Assembly (NCBI GenBank): GCA_963930775.1 | Contig: OZ005699.1 | Location: 1,943,501-2,007,500, forward strand | DNA length: 64,000 nt | Reading direction: 5' to 3' | Source: Cliona cf. orientalis | Taxonomy: Eukaryota > Porifera > Demospongiae > Clionaida > Clionaidae | Part shown: one piece after another, positions 41,401 through 52,900 of the stretch | Layout of the letters: every line of letters begins with the position of its first letter | Numbering within the stretch: the stretch's first letter is position 1 | Translations under genes and position numbers: made by a program | The notes under the pieces: model-generated | What the model saw: only the letters and a program-made list of their open reading frames with translations | What the model was told of the DNA's origin: nothing | Database searches by the model: none

Positions 41401-44400
41401 TCACTGTGACTGGATTTCATTGTTATTTCAGAGAAAGAGCATGGCCTCTCATCAGCAGGGTCCTCCACCACCGAGACAGCAGGATCCACTGGGGGGATCC
41501 CCCTCCCTCCCCCTCCTCCCCCCGTACCCTTCTCCCTCTCAAAATCAAAACCATCCGTGGCCCCCCAAACACCACTCGTTCCCCCTCCACCCCCACCCCC
41601 GACCCCCCAAAGAAATTTAGACGGAACGACACACGACTGTGAGATGTCTGATGCTTCCACCCTGTCTGATTGCAGAACCCCTGAGGCGATTAATCATTCA
41701 CGAGTCATGCTCCAGAACATGCAGAGTCGGCTGAGGAAGAAGATAAAGAAAAGGGGTGGAGCTAGCGGCAGCCAGGGGGTGGGGTCTAGTGGGGAGGCAA
41801 AGAGTGATGGAAAAGTTGATATAAGAGTAAGTTTCTGTAAATAACGGTGATGCAGAAGTTTAAAGGGATTGTTACTTAATAAGCACTTTTCTCCCATTGC
41901 CATTTTTTGTCCAGGTGAGGCAGTGGGCTGAAATCCAGGCCCGTAGTCGAAAGATGTCTCCAGCTGAATTTCTCTCTTTTGCTGAGCAGAAGAAAACAGA
42001 GCTGCAGACCACATTGAAGGTGAGACTGACATCATCATTCTTTTTTTAGGCATCGAGTTATTGGTTGATAATTAGACAACCACATAATATTGTAATGTGT
42101 GATTGATATCTTTTGCAGAGGTTGGAGAGTTCCTGTCGTCTTGATTCAGTGGAGGAGGTCAGTGCTGTTGTTGAGCTTCTTCAGGAGTCATCTCAGTGGT
42201 TCCCTGGAGGAAGCAAACAAATGAAGGTACCGCCAAGCCATTCCATGAGAGAGAGAGAGGAGGGGAAGCGAATGCTGATCATTTTTTGGTCACTATTCTT
42301 TCCCTAAGCCTCCCCCTCCACTTTGTTTTACACATAATACATGTGCATATACCTTAGGGCTATGATTATTTGTGGGTATATACAAATTTTAGCGGATTTC
42401 GGAAATAGCGCATTTATTCATTTTAGTGATTTTTTTTTCGAAATTAACATTCTGTTTATTCGAAAATGTTAATATTCGTGGATACAATTTTAGCAAAAAT
42501 CAGGCAAATTGCTAATTTCACTAAATTGCTAATTATCGAGTACATACTCCCCCTCTCAAATCCCTCTACTCTACCTTCTGTCATCTTAGGACACACTCCC
42601 ACTGTACAAGACCCTGGAGAAGAAGATGGAGGTGTTGACAGAGTTTGTTCAAGTGAGTGGAGAGATGCAGAGGTGCTCTCTCACTGCTCACCCCCTCACT
42701 TCACTCAACATCTCTACTGCTCTAAATCACATCAGGTAATACAGTACATGGATGTCATGCATTCTTAATTGCTCATAGTGCTCTTCCATGGTACAAATCT
42801 GAAGAAGCCTCAAGGGTGAAACGTTTTTCATAGTTTAATTGAGTTGATAGGGCTGATAATCAACCTGGAATCATAAAAATTAATGTCATGCATTGTAGTA
42901 GTTTTGTTCATAATAAGGGTGTTCTATGTATGGAAATTGTTCAACTATTGTGGCTGACTACCCTCCCTTGTCCCTCTCTTCTCTTTACACAGAGATGAGT
43001 TTGAGTCGAAGCACAGACACTGGGGCACCATCCTTACATCAAATGCAAGGTACATAAATACAATGTCACATATCCTGGTCCACAACGCCTGCTTGCATAC
43101 ATGCACACACACACTCTCAAACTCTCATACTCTAATACTATTTAGATCACCAATCTACCATGATATCATGGCATTTCTGCACTGATTAAAATTAATGTAC
43201 CCTTGTATCCCCCCTCATCATCCAGTTCCTGGACAGAGCTTCACCTCCCCGTGTGCCACGCCCTCCTGCTGAGGTCTCGCTGCTACCTGTGTAGTCTGGT
43301 GATGAGGTTTGCCGAGCTAGCAGTCAGTGAGGCATCCAAGATCACTGGCATACTTGTCTCCATCAAGTGTGCCAGAACTACACAGGTACACACAACCCTA
43401 AACTCTATACAGCATTGTATGATAATTAGAGACAAGCAAGGGGTGCTCCACCCTGTTTATGAGTGGCAAAGTGTTGTGGGTATCTTTGGCTTCCCACAAT
43501 CAGCTCAGAGACACACTACTAGTAGCTTCGGCGCCAGGCTCTCCCACATGAAAAATTAAGGAAGAGCCAGGGTTTCAACCTCTGAGACTGTTTCTGGTGG
43601 CTTCTGAGCACTCGGATGGGGAAAGCCTGTCGGTAATATCCACTGATTCCCCTCTATTTCAAGTCAAATGTTTGCAAGGATGTGGGATGTGTCTCCTACC
43701 GTGCGTAGCGCGAAGCTTCAGCTAATTTACCGTATAGCCGGAAATATTGGCGGGCATTAAATTTGGCGGTTGAGCTCAAAATCGCTATTGCAAGAATATT
43801 GGCGGATTTAAATTTGGCGGTTCGGTACGGGATCGCCATACGTATATATGCGAGTAGGAAATTTTGGCGGTTGTAATATAGACCGCCAAACCGCCAAATT
43901 TAATTCCCCGCCAAATTTTCCGGCTATACGGTATGGGTTAAAATGAGCAAAACTGCCGCTTTCACTTTCACCGTTTAAATATTTTACTTATACATGTATT
44001 GCATGTATGGATGGTGGCTACTCTCAAGGGGGGGGGCAGCCAGCTTCCAAGGGGGGGGGGGGGGGGGGCGAGTGCCCCCTCCCACCCCCCCCCCCCTAAA
44101 TGAAACCCTGAGAGCAGGAGAGCCTGGCATGAGGCTACACTACTAGTACTCTAGTGGTTAATTGTACTAGTCTACACAGCACATGCACACATAGTATACA
44201 CAGTGTGCACATGCGAAAGTAAGCCTGCAAAAACAAGTCATTCCCTCTTCATAGCAAATATATCCATAATAATATTCAATGATAGTAATGCACTCAGCCA
44301 CCCTGTTTGAATTCAGTCCTAGAGGAAACACTGCTTTGTCTTACCTACACTAATCTCCTAAATTTTATGGTAATTTCGAAATTTTCTGTAGAATCAGAAA

Positions 44401-46112
44401 TTTTTGGACTATCACACGATAATAAAAATTGTATGTCCCTTTGAAATTTTCTGTCTGTACGAACTTATCAATGGCAGAGAGTGGCTACTAGTGCACATAC
44501 ACATGTGCATGTCATAATAATCATGATGACAGAATGAATTCGTAATGTCGCTCTAACACTTTACTCTAGGCAAAGGAGAAATTGAAGGAGTGTCTTCAAC
44601 TAATGCACACAGCACTGCCGTACTTCCCCCAGGCTCCTCCCTCCTCTGTAACCATAGAAACCGACTACAAGTGTTCCTGTCAACACTGTCTGGCGTCCGG
44701 AGATGATATCATCGAATATTCATCATCCTATTCCCAGGATTCTCTGGTGATGTCAGCAGCACAAGTGGCCCTCTCCTATGTCACTGTAGCACAGGACCAG
44801 TTCAGTGGTTTTGTCTGCCAAGCTGGAAGACAGGTTGGTTATTGCTCTGTGATGGATATGATGTCGTAATAATTACAATAATATAAGCGTGCATGTGTGT
44901 GATACCTTTGCTTCCTTCCTAAATAATGGAGTAACTACATGCATGTATGTGGCTTTGTAGGCAGCCATTATGTTACAGGGAGGGATGGGTGATATCACCA
45001 AATTCAGAGATTTAGTATTAATATTATTACGAAGTCATGTATTTCTGATGCTCCGTATTAAGAAATGTCCCGTTCCCCTCCCCCTAACCAAATCGTACCA
45101 GTTCCTAATCATTCATATAGCCCTGTGCTCACACTTTATAATATTTCTCAGGAGGTGTGTGAGCATTTTGAAGGCATTCTGAAGATGATGAACCTGTTGA
45201 AGCAGCTGGTGTCCAGCCGTATCCCTGCAGGTGTTGGCAGCCACCAGCTGAGGAGCAGTGGTGTTCTAGCCCTCCTACCTCCAGCTCCAGGGACTGCAGC
45301 CAGTGAGGGGCTAGGCTCAGCCATCCACTCCTCCTGTGTGGAGCTGATTCAGCACATTGTCAGCCAGGCCCAACCCTTCCTCACCGGCCTATCTCCACAC
45401 AGCAAGGAGAAGAAATCAAAAGAGGTAGATAGAGAATAGATGGGTAATTACATTGTCACTTGGATCCTGAGAGGGAACCAGAAACTAAAGCCTTTGATAT
45501 CAGTGGTGCCTGTCTAGAGGGGTAGTGTTGCCAGCATAATAAAGATTTCTGTAAAAGTTTTAATTACAGCGCCAAAAAAATAATTCAGAATCGCATTTGG
45601 TAGTCCATTAGAACGTTTAAAAGTTACTTAAGGCGCCAGTTTTCATATCTCTGACTGTACTTTGCACTATAATATTATCCAACGCCAAGTGGTGCTTACA
45701 TTATGTAATAATATTAAGACTTTTACGGTAACATGACATCTACAACATGTATTCAACTCCCGTAAGCTATTGTTGTGTTAAATTTGATATTACCAAGACA
45801 ATGTATGCTGAGATAAAGGGTATCTTGGGGGGCCCTTGATTGAAGAGTGCTATGGCTGTACAATAGATTTTATTGTTCTTGACAACAATGGTTGTATATA
45901 CCATAGTATGGAGTTCCATGTAGACAATATGCAGGCATGATATGTAATGATTATCCATTATTAATTTCTCACAGATAATGCTTTGGATGATGTTTGGTTG
46001 TAAGTATGTGAACCAGACTCTGGAGGCCCTAGGCTCTGACCACGCTGACCAGAGAGGAATCGTGCAACTGCTAAATGACTTACAACAAATGGAATGCCTA
46101 TTGCCTGACTGA
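38410..46112 (+). CDS. Unrecognised 16-exon gene, about 1,054 aa, basic and proline-rich
   Basis: Exons: 38410-38541, 38657-38978, 39417-39595, 39800-40002, 40212-40693, 40987-41133, 41432-41826, 41915-42019, 42119-42226, 42590-42735, 42993-43049, 43226-43385, 44570-44833, 44961-45014 (less sure), 45152-45424, 45975-46112. All join in frame. The N-terminus is basic (MLRRRRSLADG). Residues about 150-210 include SMWDNVVSWMKTAVDYI. Then come Ser/Arg-rich segments (GRRMSFGGLRR, RRDSLRQYYG, KVRRSPRLE), which look like nuclear and phosphorylatable sequence, and two polyproline runs (LPPPPPVPF, VPPPPPPPTP). The last 450 residues are helical and without low complexity, ending QLLNDLQQMECLLPD. I do not recognise the family. 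The 3' exons are duplicated as a pseudogene at 56.5-57.8 kb. Confidence 0.75.
43740..43931. mobile_element. 192-base MITE in intron 12, TA target
   Basis: CCGTATAGCCGGAAATATTG is mirrored by AATTTTCCGGCTATACGG, with TA flanks at 43738-43739 and 43932-43933. Internal ATTTGGCGG repeats occur in both orientations. Same CCGTA-ended, TA-targeting group as 26460-26645. Confidence 0.88.
44030..44100. repeat. G/C homopolymer cluster
   Basis: A G run of about 20 is followed by C runs within 60 bases, in intron 12. No further structure is seen. Confidence 0.8.
45553..45727. mobile_element. MITE family C, copy 2
   Basis: AAAAGTTTTAATTACAGC starts it and TTAAGACTTTT ends it. CTTAAGGCGCCAGTTTTCAT and CTCTGACTGTACTTTG are shared with 13227-13412. 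It lies in the last intron of the 38.4 kb gene. Confidence 0.7.
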
Positions 46113-46164
46113 GTCTGATAGTAATTTTGTTATGATTTAATAATATTCAGTGTTGTCTTATGAA

Positions 46165-46690
46165 CCCTTGACCATCTCCCCAGTAGCTGCACAGTATAAT
46201 GGTGCATGTGGTAAAAGGTCGTCAATAGAATGGGCCCCAGAAATCATGGAGATGGCGTCTAAGATCGACTCTCAACCTTGATAACGACAAGTTTCGATGC
46301 TTCAATCACAGAGACGAACTCGACAGCAGAGTATTCCTTCCGAACTTCAGGTTGGTCGCGCTACTGCAGTCTTGCGCGGGCCAGCCCCTTGTGACAATGA
46401 TGCGTGCTATATATAGCGCAAGGCTAGCCACCGCATTACGTAAGTCAAGAAAACACGTGAAGTTCAACCAACAGTGCTTCTCAGAGAAAGTAGCGCTCAG
46501 CTTGTAATCTATTCGCTGGATACACGCGTAAGATACTCTACATATTTACTGACTTTCAAGTCCCAGAAAGGCTCCAGCGAGGCCCTGGATTTTTTCATAA
46601 TTACCTCATAGGTTGCATCATAATTTCATCATAATTTCATCATAGATTACACCACAATTACCTCATAACCACAGAAAAGTAAATTGCTAC
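46165..46690 (+). repeat. Dispersed repeat A, copy 2
   Basis: Matches the inverse of 1386-1840. It begins GAACCCTTGACCATCTCCCC, carries GGTAAAAGGTCGTC at 46210-46223 and ends near CACAGAAAAGTAAATT. Both copies have a TATATATAGC core next to a CG-rich stretch. Confidence 0.75.
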
Positions 46691-47238
46691 TGGGGAGATA
46701 ATTATGAACAACTTGGAGACTACGTCCAGAGTCCCTCATGAAAGTACCACATCGCGCTACTGTACCCGCCATAATTCGAACCAGGACAAGTCGACAGACT
46801 GCGCATGCTCCGTATATTGAGGCGCGCGGCTTGAGCCGGTTGACCCGGACGTGACCTCCACCTGCCATGTGCTAGACTGAATAGGGAAATCCCCCCGAGT
46901 GCGTGCTCGCCAAAGAAAGCGAACTGAGAGAATCGCCATATCTCATCGATAGTCCACGATCTCTTCTACGCTAGGTTCGAATTCTGGGTCCCAACACCCT
47001 CTCATGTGAGCTAAACATTTTGAAGCAGTTTTCACCCAATTTCATCATAGGTTTCATCATCATTTCATCATAGGTTTCATCATCATTTGTCATAATTACC
47101 TCATCGCGAGGCCGAATAGCGATTTGTTGATTGGGACTCTGGACGTAATAAACATTTGTTTGCTGCACACGTACTTTTATTGCGCATGCGTAGAAGGCTT
47201 CGCTGGTCACATGCTTCATGATTTTCCAGTGTGCCACA

Positions 47239-47470
47239 CCCTCCAACTCCGATTGGGGGTGTGTCGCGCGACTACGAGTGCCTTGACAGTTGAGTGATCG
47301 ATCTACTTCGTAACTATCCGTGCACTCGTATTTGGGAATCAAATTAAAATAAGGTGAGGGATGAGATATTATATTATAGCTATAGCGTAGCATTCAACGC
47401 ACTATGCAGGCGCTGATTTATTAAATTTGTTGGTGAATAATTATTTATAATGCTATATATATTGGCCCCA
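47239..47470 (+). repeat. Segment duplicated at 57872-58060
   Basis: CACCCTCCAACTCSGATTGG, GGGTGTGTCGCGCGAC, AACTATCCGTGC and AATAAGGTGAGGGATGAGAT occur in the same order in both places, marking the segmental duplication upstream of the two ANK-ROCO genes. Confidence 0.8.
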
Positions 47471-47590
47471 CCCTGTGACGTGCTAAAGATACTTACGTAT
47501 TACTATAGACATGTTTCGCTGATCAAAGGCGTACAAATTAAAAACAATATAAATTAACATCAGTCACCTTCTATTTGGCATATTTTAATA

Positions 47591-48009
47591 CACTGTGTCT
47601 ACTATACCGGCACCGGTACCCAAGATTTAGTGCTAGCTTTGAGTACTGGCAACTATTCAGATCCCAGCTCCCTTTGGGGGCTGGGATCTATAGCTATACT
47701 AATAGCCACTGAGTGCTAGACGGCTAGTGAGGCGTTTGGGTTTCGGTTACGGTTGGTGACGAAGGATTAGTATTATAGTGGTGAGGTATATAAAGTTGGC
47801 AAAAAAAAACGGCATCCAGCAGCGGCGAGCTGGGTTGGCTGAGGGTTTGGGGTTGGCGGTACGGTGGTCATGGATTTGAATCCAGCTTGATCTTCAGAGT
47901 TTTTTTCTTCCACTTTCGAAAATATTTTAAGTTTTTTGCCGGGCCCTAGTTTGCCAGTACTCAAAGCACTAAATTTTCAGTACCAGTGCTGGTACGGTAG
48001 ACACAGCCA
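47591..48009. mobile_element. hAT-like MITE with 8-base target duplication
   Basis: CACTGTGTCTACTATACCGG at the left is mirrored by GGTACGGTAGACACAGCCA at the right, with the inverted ends continuing through TTTAGTGCT and TTTGAGTACTGGCAA (about 55 bases). TTTTAATA flanks both sides (47583-47590 and 48010-48017), an 8-base duplication typical of hAT. Confidence 0.88.
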
Positions 48010-49992
48010 TTTTAATAACATCAGTCAGCTTTGTGAGCCAGACCATCTCACATAATATGGCAAACCGTACAGTGTTTAGTTCTTTCAGGATATTTAAAAC
48101 ACATGGAGGGAGGGTTTGATCCACTGCCTATAGCTACTTTGGATCCATATTGACTGGACAATCAGATTCATGGAAAATGATTATTTCACATTACTTGTTA
48201 TTTATCACTACGAATATTATTAATATTACTAGTAAACATGGCTAAATATTTTGCCATGCACTCCATGCACAGATAGCCATATTATACCATGGTACCCTCT
48301 CCTTCAAATTGGTTCCATTCACTGACAGTTGCTTGGATATCAATATTTAAGTTTTGACTATAATGGTGTAAAAAATTTAATGCAAATGCATGCGTTGAGT
48401 ACAGCTGGATATAACATAACATGTACCATCACCTTTTCAGAGGGCATAATACATGACATTGTAGTATATGACCCACTATGGCAAACAAAAATTGACCAAT
48501 CGCGAATTATCATGAAAATCGTGTTTTGGATAGCATTCAATATTAAATTTTCCGTTTATACACCCTCCGTATTATAATACCACACGGATTTTCTCACCAT
48601 AATGAATTTTCATCTTGAGAAGACATCGAGAATAATGATGGACTCTACATTAATTTTGTAAGTTGTACGATTTTTGCATCTCCACTAATGCATGTATTTT
48701 AACTTGGTGCTTATTCTTACTATTAGAGTTTCTCTCTTCCTCTCTCCCCTCCCTCTGAATCCCCTCTTATAGATTCCTTGAGTCCTCAGAAAGCTCAAGG
48801 CAGTGTTGTGCTCTGGGATAATAATTATTATAGGCTTCCTCAGGCAGGACTGCACTGCTGCTGAGTATTGAGCTCTATTAATCAAATAGATAATATAGTT
48901 AGGCAGTAAATTTTGGTATATAGCAATTTCATTCATTTACTACAATACCATAATTATGGTGTGAGGTAGAAAACTTTCACGAATTTTGCAGTTTTAGAGC
49001 CACCCACAAAGATTTCGAAATTTTGGCATGCCATATAAACCTTATTAATAGATTTAGCATTCTGCGAAAATTTTCTCCCTTGAAAGTTTCCTGCTAATAT
49101 ACGGTATATATTATAACTGAAGTGCATGTGGAGTGGATGGTGGAGGCTATCTTCCTCCGTTGCTGTGTGTTACTGATCTGCTGTGTTTGCTATGTTCGCT
49201 GTAAGCATGGACATCATCATCGTGATCAATTGCAGCTTGTGTAATTGTAGGTGTCTGCAATATTAAATACTGTAACTAGTCTGTTCACGGAGCTATAGCT
49301 AATTGAAATGCCGTTTGAGTAATTATGTTATACAGGCACAGAACAAGGTCGAATCATGTTAAAATAATTATTATACGACTGGATGGATACAGGATTAATT
49401 AAAGAAAATAATCTTGCGTTGAAATATTGAACCTTCTACTGCAAATTCATAATAGTAACTAGCTCGAGTGGTCAATTTGTTCATAGCTGGCCACATGTGC
49501 TAACCTTTATTTCATGGAAATTAAATTTTAAATTAATGTTCACAAGCGTGAAGAAAACGTTGGACTGGGTATCTAAGATCATACAAGATCGGTGCATTGG
49601 CTAGCTACTCTAGATCTAATATAATATATTATAAGATCTTGGGATATTTAAATGCACCTGCATCTGCTATGATTATAATATACTATATTATTATACTAAT
49701 GTTACTGTTACTATCTATGAAGAATATACGAGTGTTAATTATTATTAGTCAGTTATAAACTGGTTGTGGGTACAGGTCGATCACGTGCACCTTTTTAACT
49801 TTTTTTACATCAATCCCATGCATCATATACAGTCTTACCGTGATCAACCTTGCTATCAAAGTGAAACCTGTATCTTGTATCAAGTTTCTTGCAATCACTT
49901 CAACACATCCTTTGCTCATACTAAAGTGGGTGTGAATAATAGGAACATAACTATATTGTAGGGCCAACGAGGTATGGCCTCTCCAAGTGAGA

Positions 49993-52900
49993 ATGATAGC
50001 CGGCCCACTTCACTCTGCTGTCAGGCAGGGTCAGTTGGAAGAGGTTAGAAGGCTCCTGGATGAACCAAATGTCGACGTAAACTGTGTTAATGCCAACCAT
50101 GAGACTCCTCTGCACTTGGCTTGTGCTCTAGATTACTCAAGTATTATTGAGCTCCTTATAGCATTTGGAGCCAATTTGTTCATAAAGGATTCTGATAATA
50201 AAGACTGTTATGGTAGAATGAGTGGTTGTGAAACTTATATTTCAGTGAATAGACTATTATACAGTCAGAATCTTTGGTTGGAAGGTCCAACATTTACTGA
50301 AAAAGATGGTCCACTTCATAATGCCGTAAAACTTGGTCAGTTAGAGACAGTGCAGGATATCCTGGATCACAAGGGAGTGGGTATCAATGACAAAAATTCA
50401 GTCCACGAGACTCCACTACACGTTGCCTGTGCAGTGGGACATGAAGGTATTGTACACATGCTAGTAATAATTAATGGAGCTAGTGTGTGTGAACGAGATA
50501 GCTATAACAATGCTCCAATCCACAGGGCAGCTGCCATGGGACACATTGATATTGTGGATATGTTAGTAACGGAGTTGGGCTGTGATCCAGCAATCAGAGG
50601 TTATCAAGGAAGATCATTGCTTCATTTTGCCTGTGGTACTGGGAGTATCAAGCTTGTTGAGATTCTGGTTCATAGGAGGCTTCTTGATCCAGTCAATGAT
50701 AGGGATGCTTGTGGACTCACTCCTCTCCACATAGCTGCTCTCTGTGGTCATGACAAGGTTGTAAATATGCTCATTGGTACATTCAACTGTCCAGTGGATT
50801 GTCAAGATAGAGGCGCTCATACACCTCTTCATTTGGCTTGTATTAGTGGCCATATTAACATTGTCAAGCTGCTTGTGTTAGAGCATAATGCTAACATAAA
50901 TGTTTGTAATCATCAAAACGACTTGCCCCTCCATCTAGCTGCAAAATTTGGGCACTCAATTGTTGTTAAAACTTTGATTGAGGACTTTAATTGCGATCTA
51001 AATGAAAAAGGACATGAAGGTACAACAATCCTTCACAGAGCTTGCAAATATGGACATATTGAATTAGCAGAAACTTTGATCATAGACTTTGGCTTAGATC
51101 CCATGTGTGTGGACGATAGTGGATTTAGTTCTCTCCACTATGCTGCCTGGGGTGGTCAGCTCAATGTTGTCGATATGCTTGTGTCACTCCACAATGCTGA
51201 CGTTAATGCTCGTAATAATCAAAATGAGTTACCACTACACGTAGCAGCTAAGAGAGGGCATACAATACTTGTGAAAGCCTTCATTGTTGATTTCAACTGC
51301 AATCCATATGAAAAGGGATTTAAAGGTAAAACTATCCTTCACGAAGCGAGCGTATATGGTCTGGTTGAATTAGCAGAAACTTTAATTACAGATTTTGGCT
51401 TAGATCCCATGTGTATGGATGATCATAAGAACGCTCCTCTCCACTATGCTGCCTTTAGTGGTCATCTTAGTGTTGTCAATCTTCTGTCATGGCACAATGC
51501 TGATATTCATGCTCGTAATAATCAAAATGAGTTATCACTTCATATAGCAGCTAGCAAAGGACATACACAACTTGTTAAAGCCTTCATTATTGACTTTAAC
51601 TGCAATCCATGTGAAAAGGGATTTAAAGGTAGAACTATCCTTCACGAAGCAAGTGTAAATGGACACATTGAATTAGCAGAAACTTTGATCACAGACTTTG
51701 GCTTGGATCCCATGTGTGTGGATGATGATAAGTACACTCCTCTCCACTCTGCTGCCTTGGGTGGTCATCTTAGAGTTGTCGAAATGCTTGTGTCACGGCA
51801 CAATGCTGATGTTAATGCTCGTAATAGTCAAAATTCATTACCACTCCACCTATCTGCCAGTGGAGGTCATACAAAACTTGTTAAAGCTTTTATTAGTTGC
51901 TTCAATTGCAATCCATTTGAAAAGGGATTTAAAGGTAGAACTATTCTTCACAAAGCGAGTGTAAATGGACATGTTGAATTAGCAGAAACATTGATCACAG
52001 ACTTTGGCTTGGATCCCATGTGTGTTGATGATGATAAGTTCACTCCTCTCCACTCTGCTGCCTTGGGTGGTCATCTTAATGTTGTTGATATGCTTGTATC
52101 TCAGCACAATGCTGATGTTAGTGCCCGTATTTGTCAAAATGCATTACCATTTCACATAGCAGCTAGACGAGGACATACAGAACTTGTGAAAGCCTTCATT
52201 AATGACTTCAACTGCACTCCAGATGAAAAGGGATTTAAAGGTAGAACTATCCTTCATGAAGCGAGTGTAAATGGACATGTTGAATTAGCAGAAACGTTAA
52301 TCATAGACTTTGGCTTAGATCCCATGTGTGTAGATGATGATAAGTACACTCCTCTCCACTTTGCTGCCTTGGGTGGTCATCTTGATGTTGTTGATATGCT
52401 CATATCTCGGCACAATGCTAACGTTAATGCTCGTAATAATGAAAATGAGTTGCCACTCCATGTAGCAGCTATCAAGGGGCATACAGAATTTGTTAAAGCC
52501 TTCATTAATGACTTCAGTTGCAATCCAGATGAAAAAGGATTTAACGATAGAACTATCCTTCACGAAGCGAGTGAAACTGGACATGTTGAATTAGCAGAAA
52601 CTTTGATTACAGAATTTGGCTTAGATCCCATGTGTGTGGATGATGACAAGAACACCTCTCTCCACTTTGCTGCCTACAGTGGTAATGTGAAGGTTGTTGA
52701 AATGCTTGTGTCACGGCACAATGCTGATGTTAATGCTCGTAATAATCTAAATGCATCACCACTCCATCTAGCAGCTAGAGAAGGCCATACAGAACTTGTG
52801 AAAACCTTCATTAATAATTTTACTTGCAATCCACATGAAAAGGGATTTAAATCTAGAACTATCCTTCATGAAGCAAGTATAAATGGACATGTTGAATTAG

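Larger units (their letters stand above)
46113..49992. other. Intergenic before ANK-ROCO gene 1
   Basis: Contains repeat A copy 2, a small TTTCATCATAGG tandem repeat (47037-47100), a stretch duplicated at 57872-58060 (47239-47470), and a hAT-like MITE (47591-48009). Between 48020 and 49990 the sequence is AT-rich and partly matches 58600-59810 as part of the segmental duplication. I see no gene in it. Confidence 0.6.

Noticed and set aside
41310-41660. Glycine-rich minus-strand frames
   Set aside because: They are the antisense of the polyproline exon of the 38.4 kb gene.
42780-42870. Possible SINE-like fragment (CTGAAGAAGCCTCAAGGGTG)
   Set aside because: No A/B boxes, tail or second copy was found in the window.
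46971-47393. 140-residue minus-strand frame
   Set aside because: It covers the TTTCATCATAGG tandem repeat and duplicated intergenic sequence, with no matching open frame in the duplicate.
49973-49992. Start codon ATG GCC TCT at 49973 for ANK-ROCO gene 1
   Set aside because: It matches the start of gene 2, but here four extra bases put it out of frame with the ankyrins, so ATG 49993 was chosen. A sequencing error could reverse this choice.
50614-52584. Minus-strand frames across the ankyrin gene
   Set aside because: They are shadows of the long plus-strand ankyrin frame.
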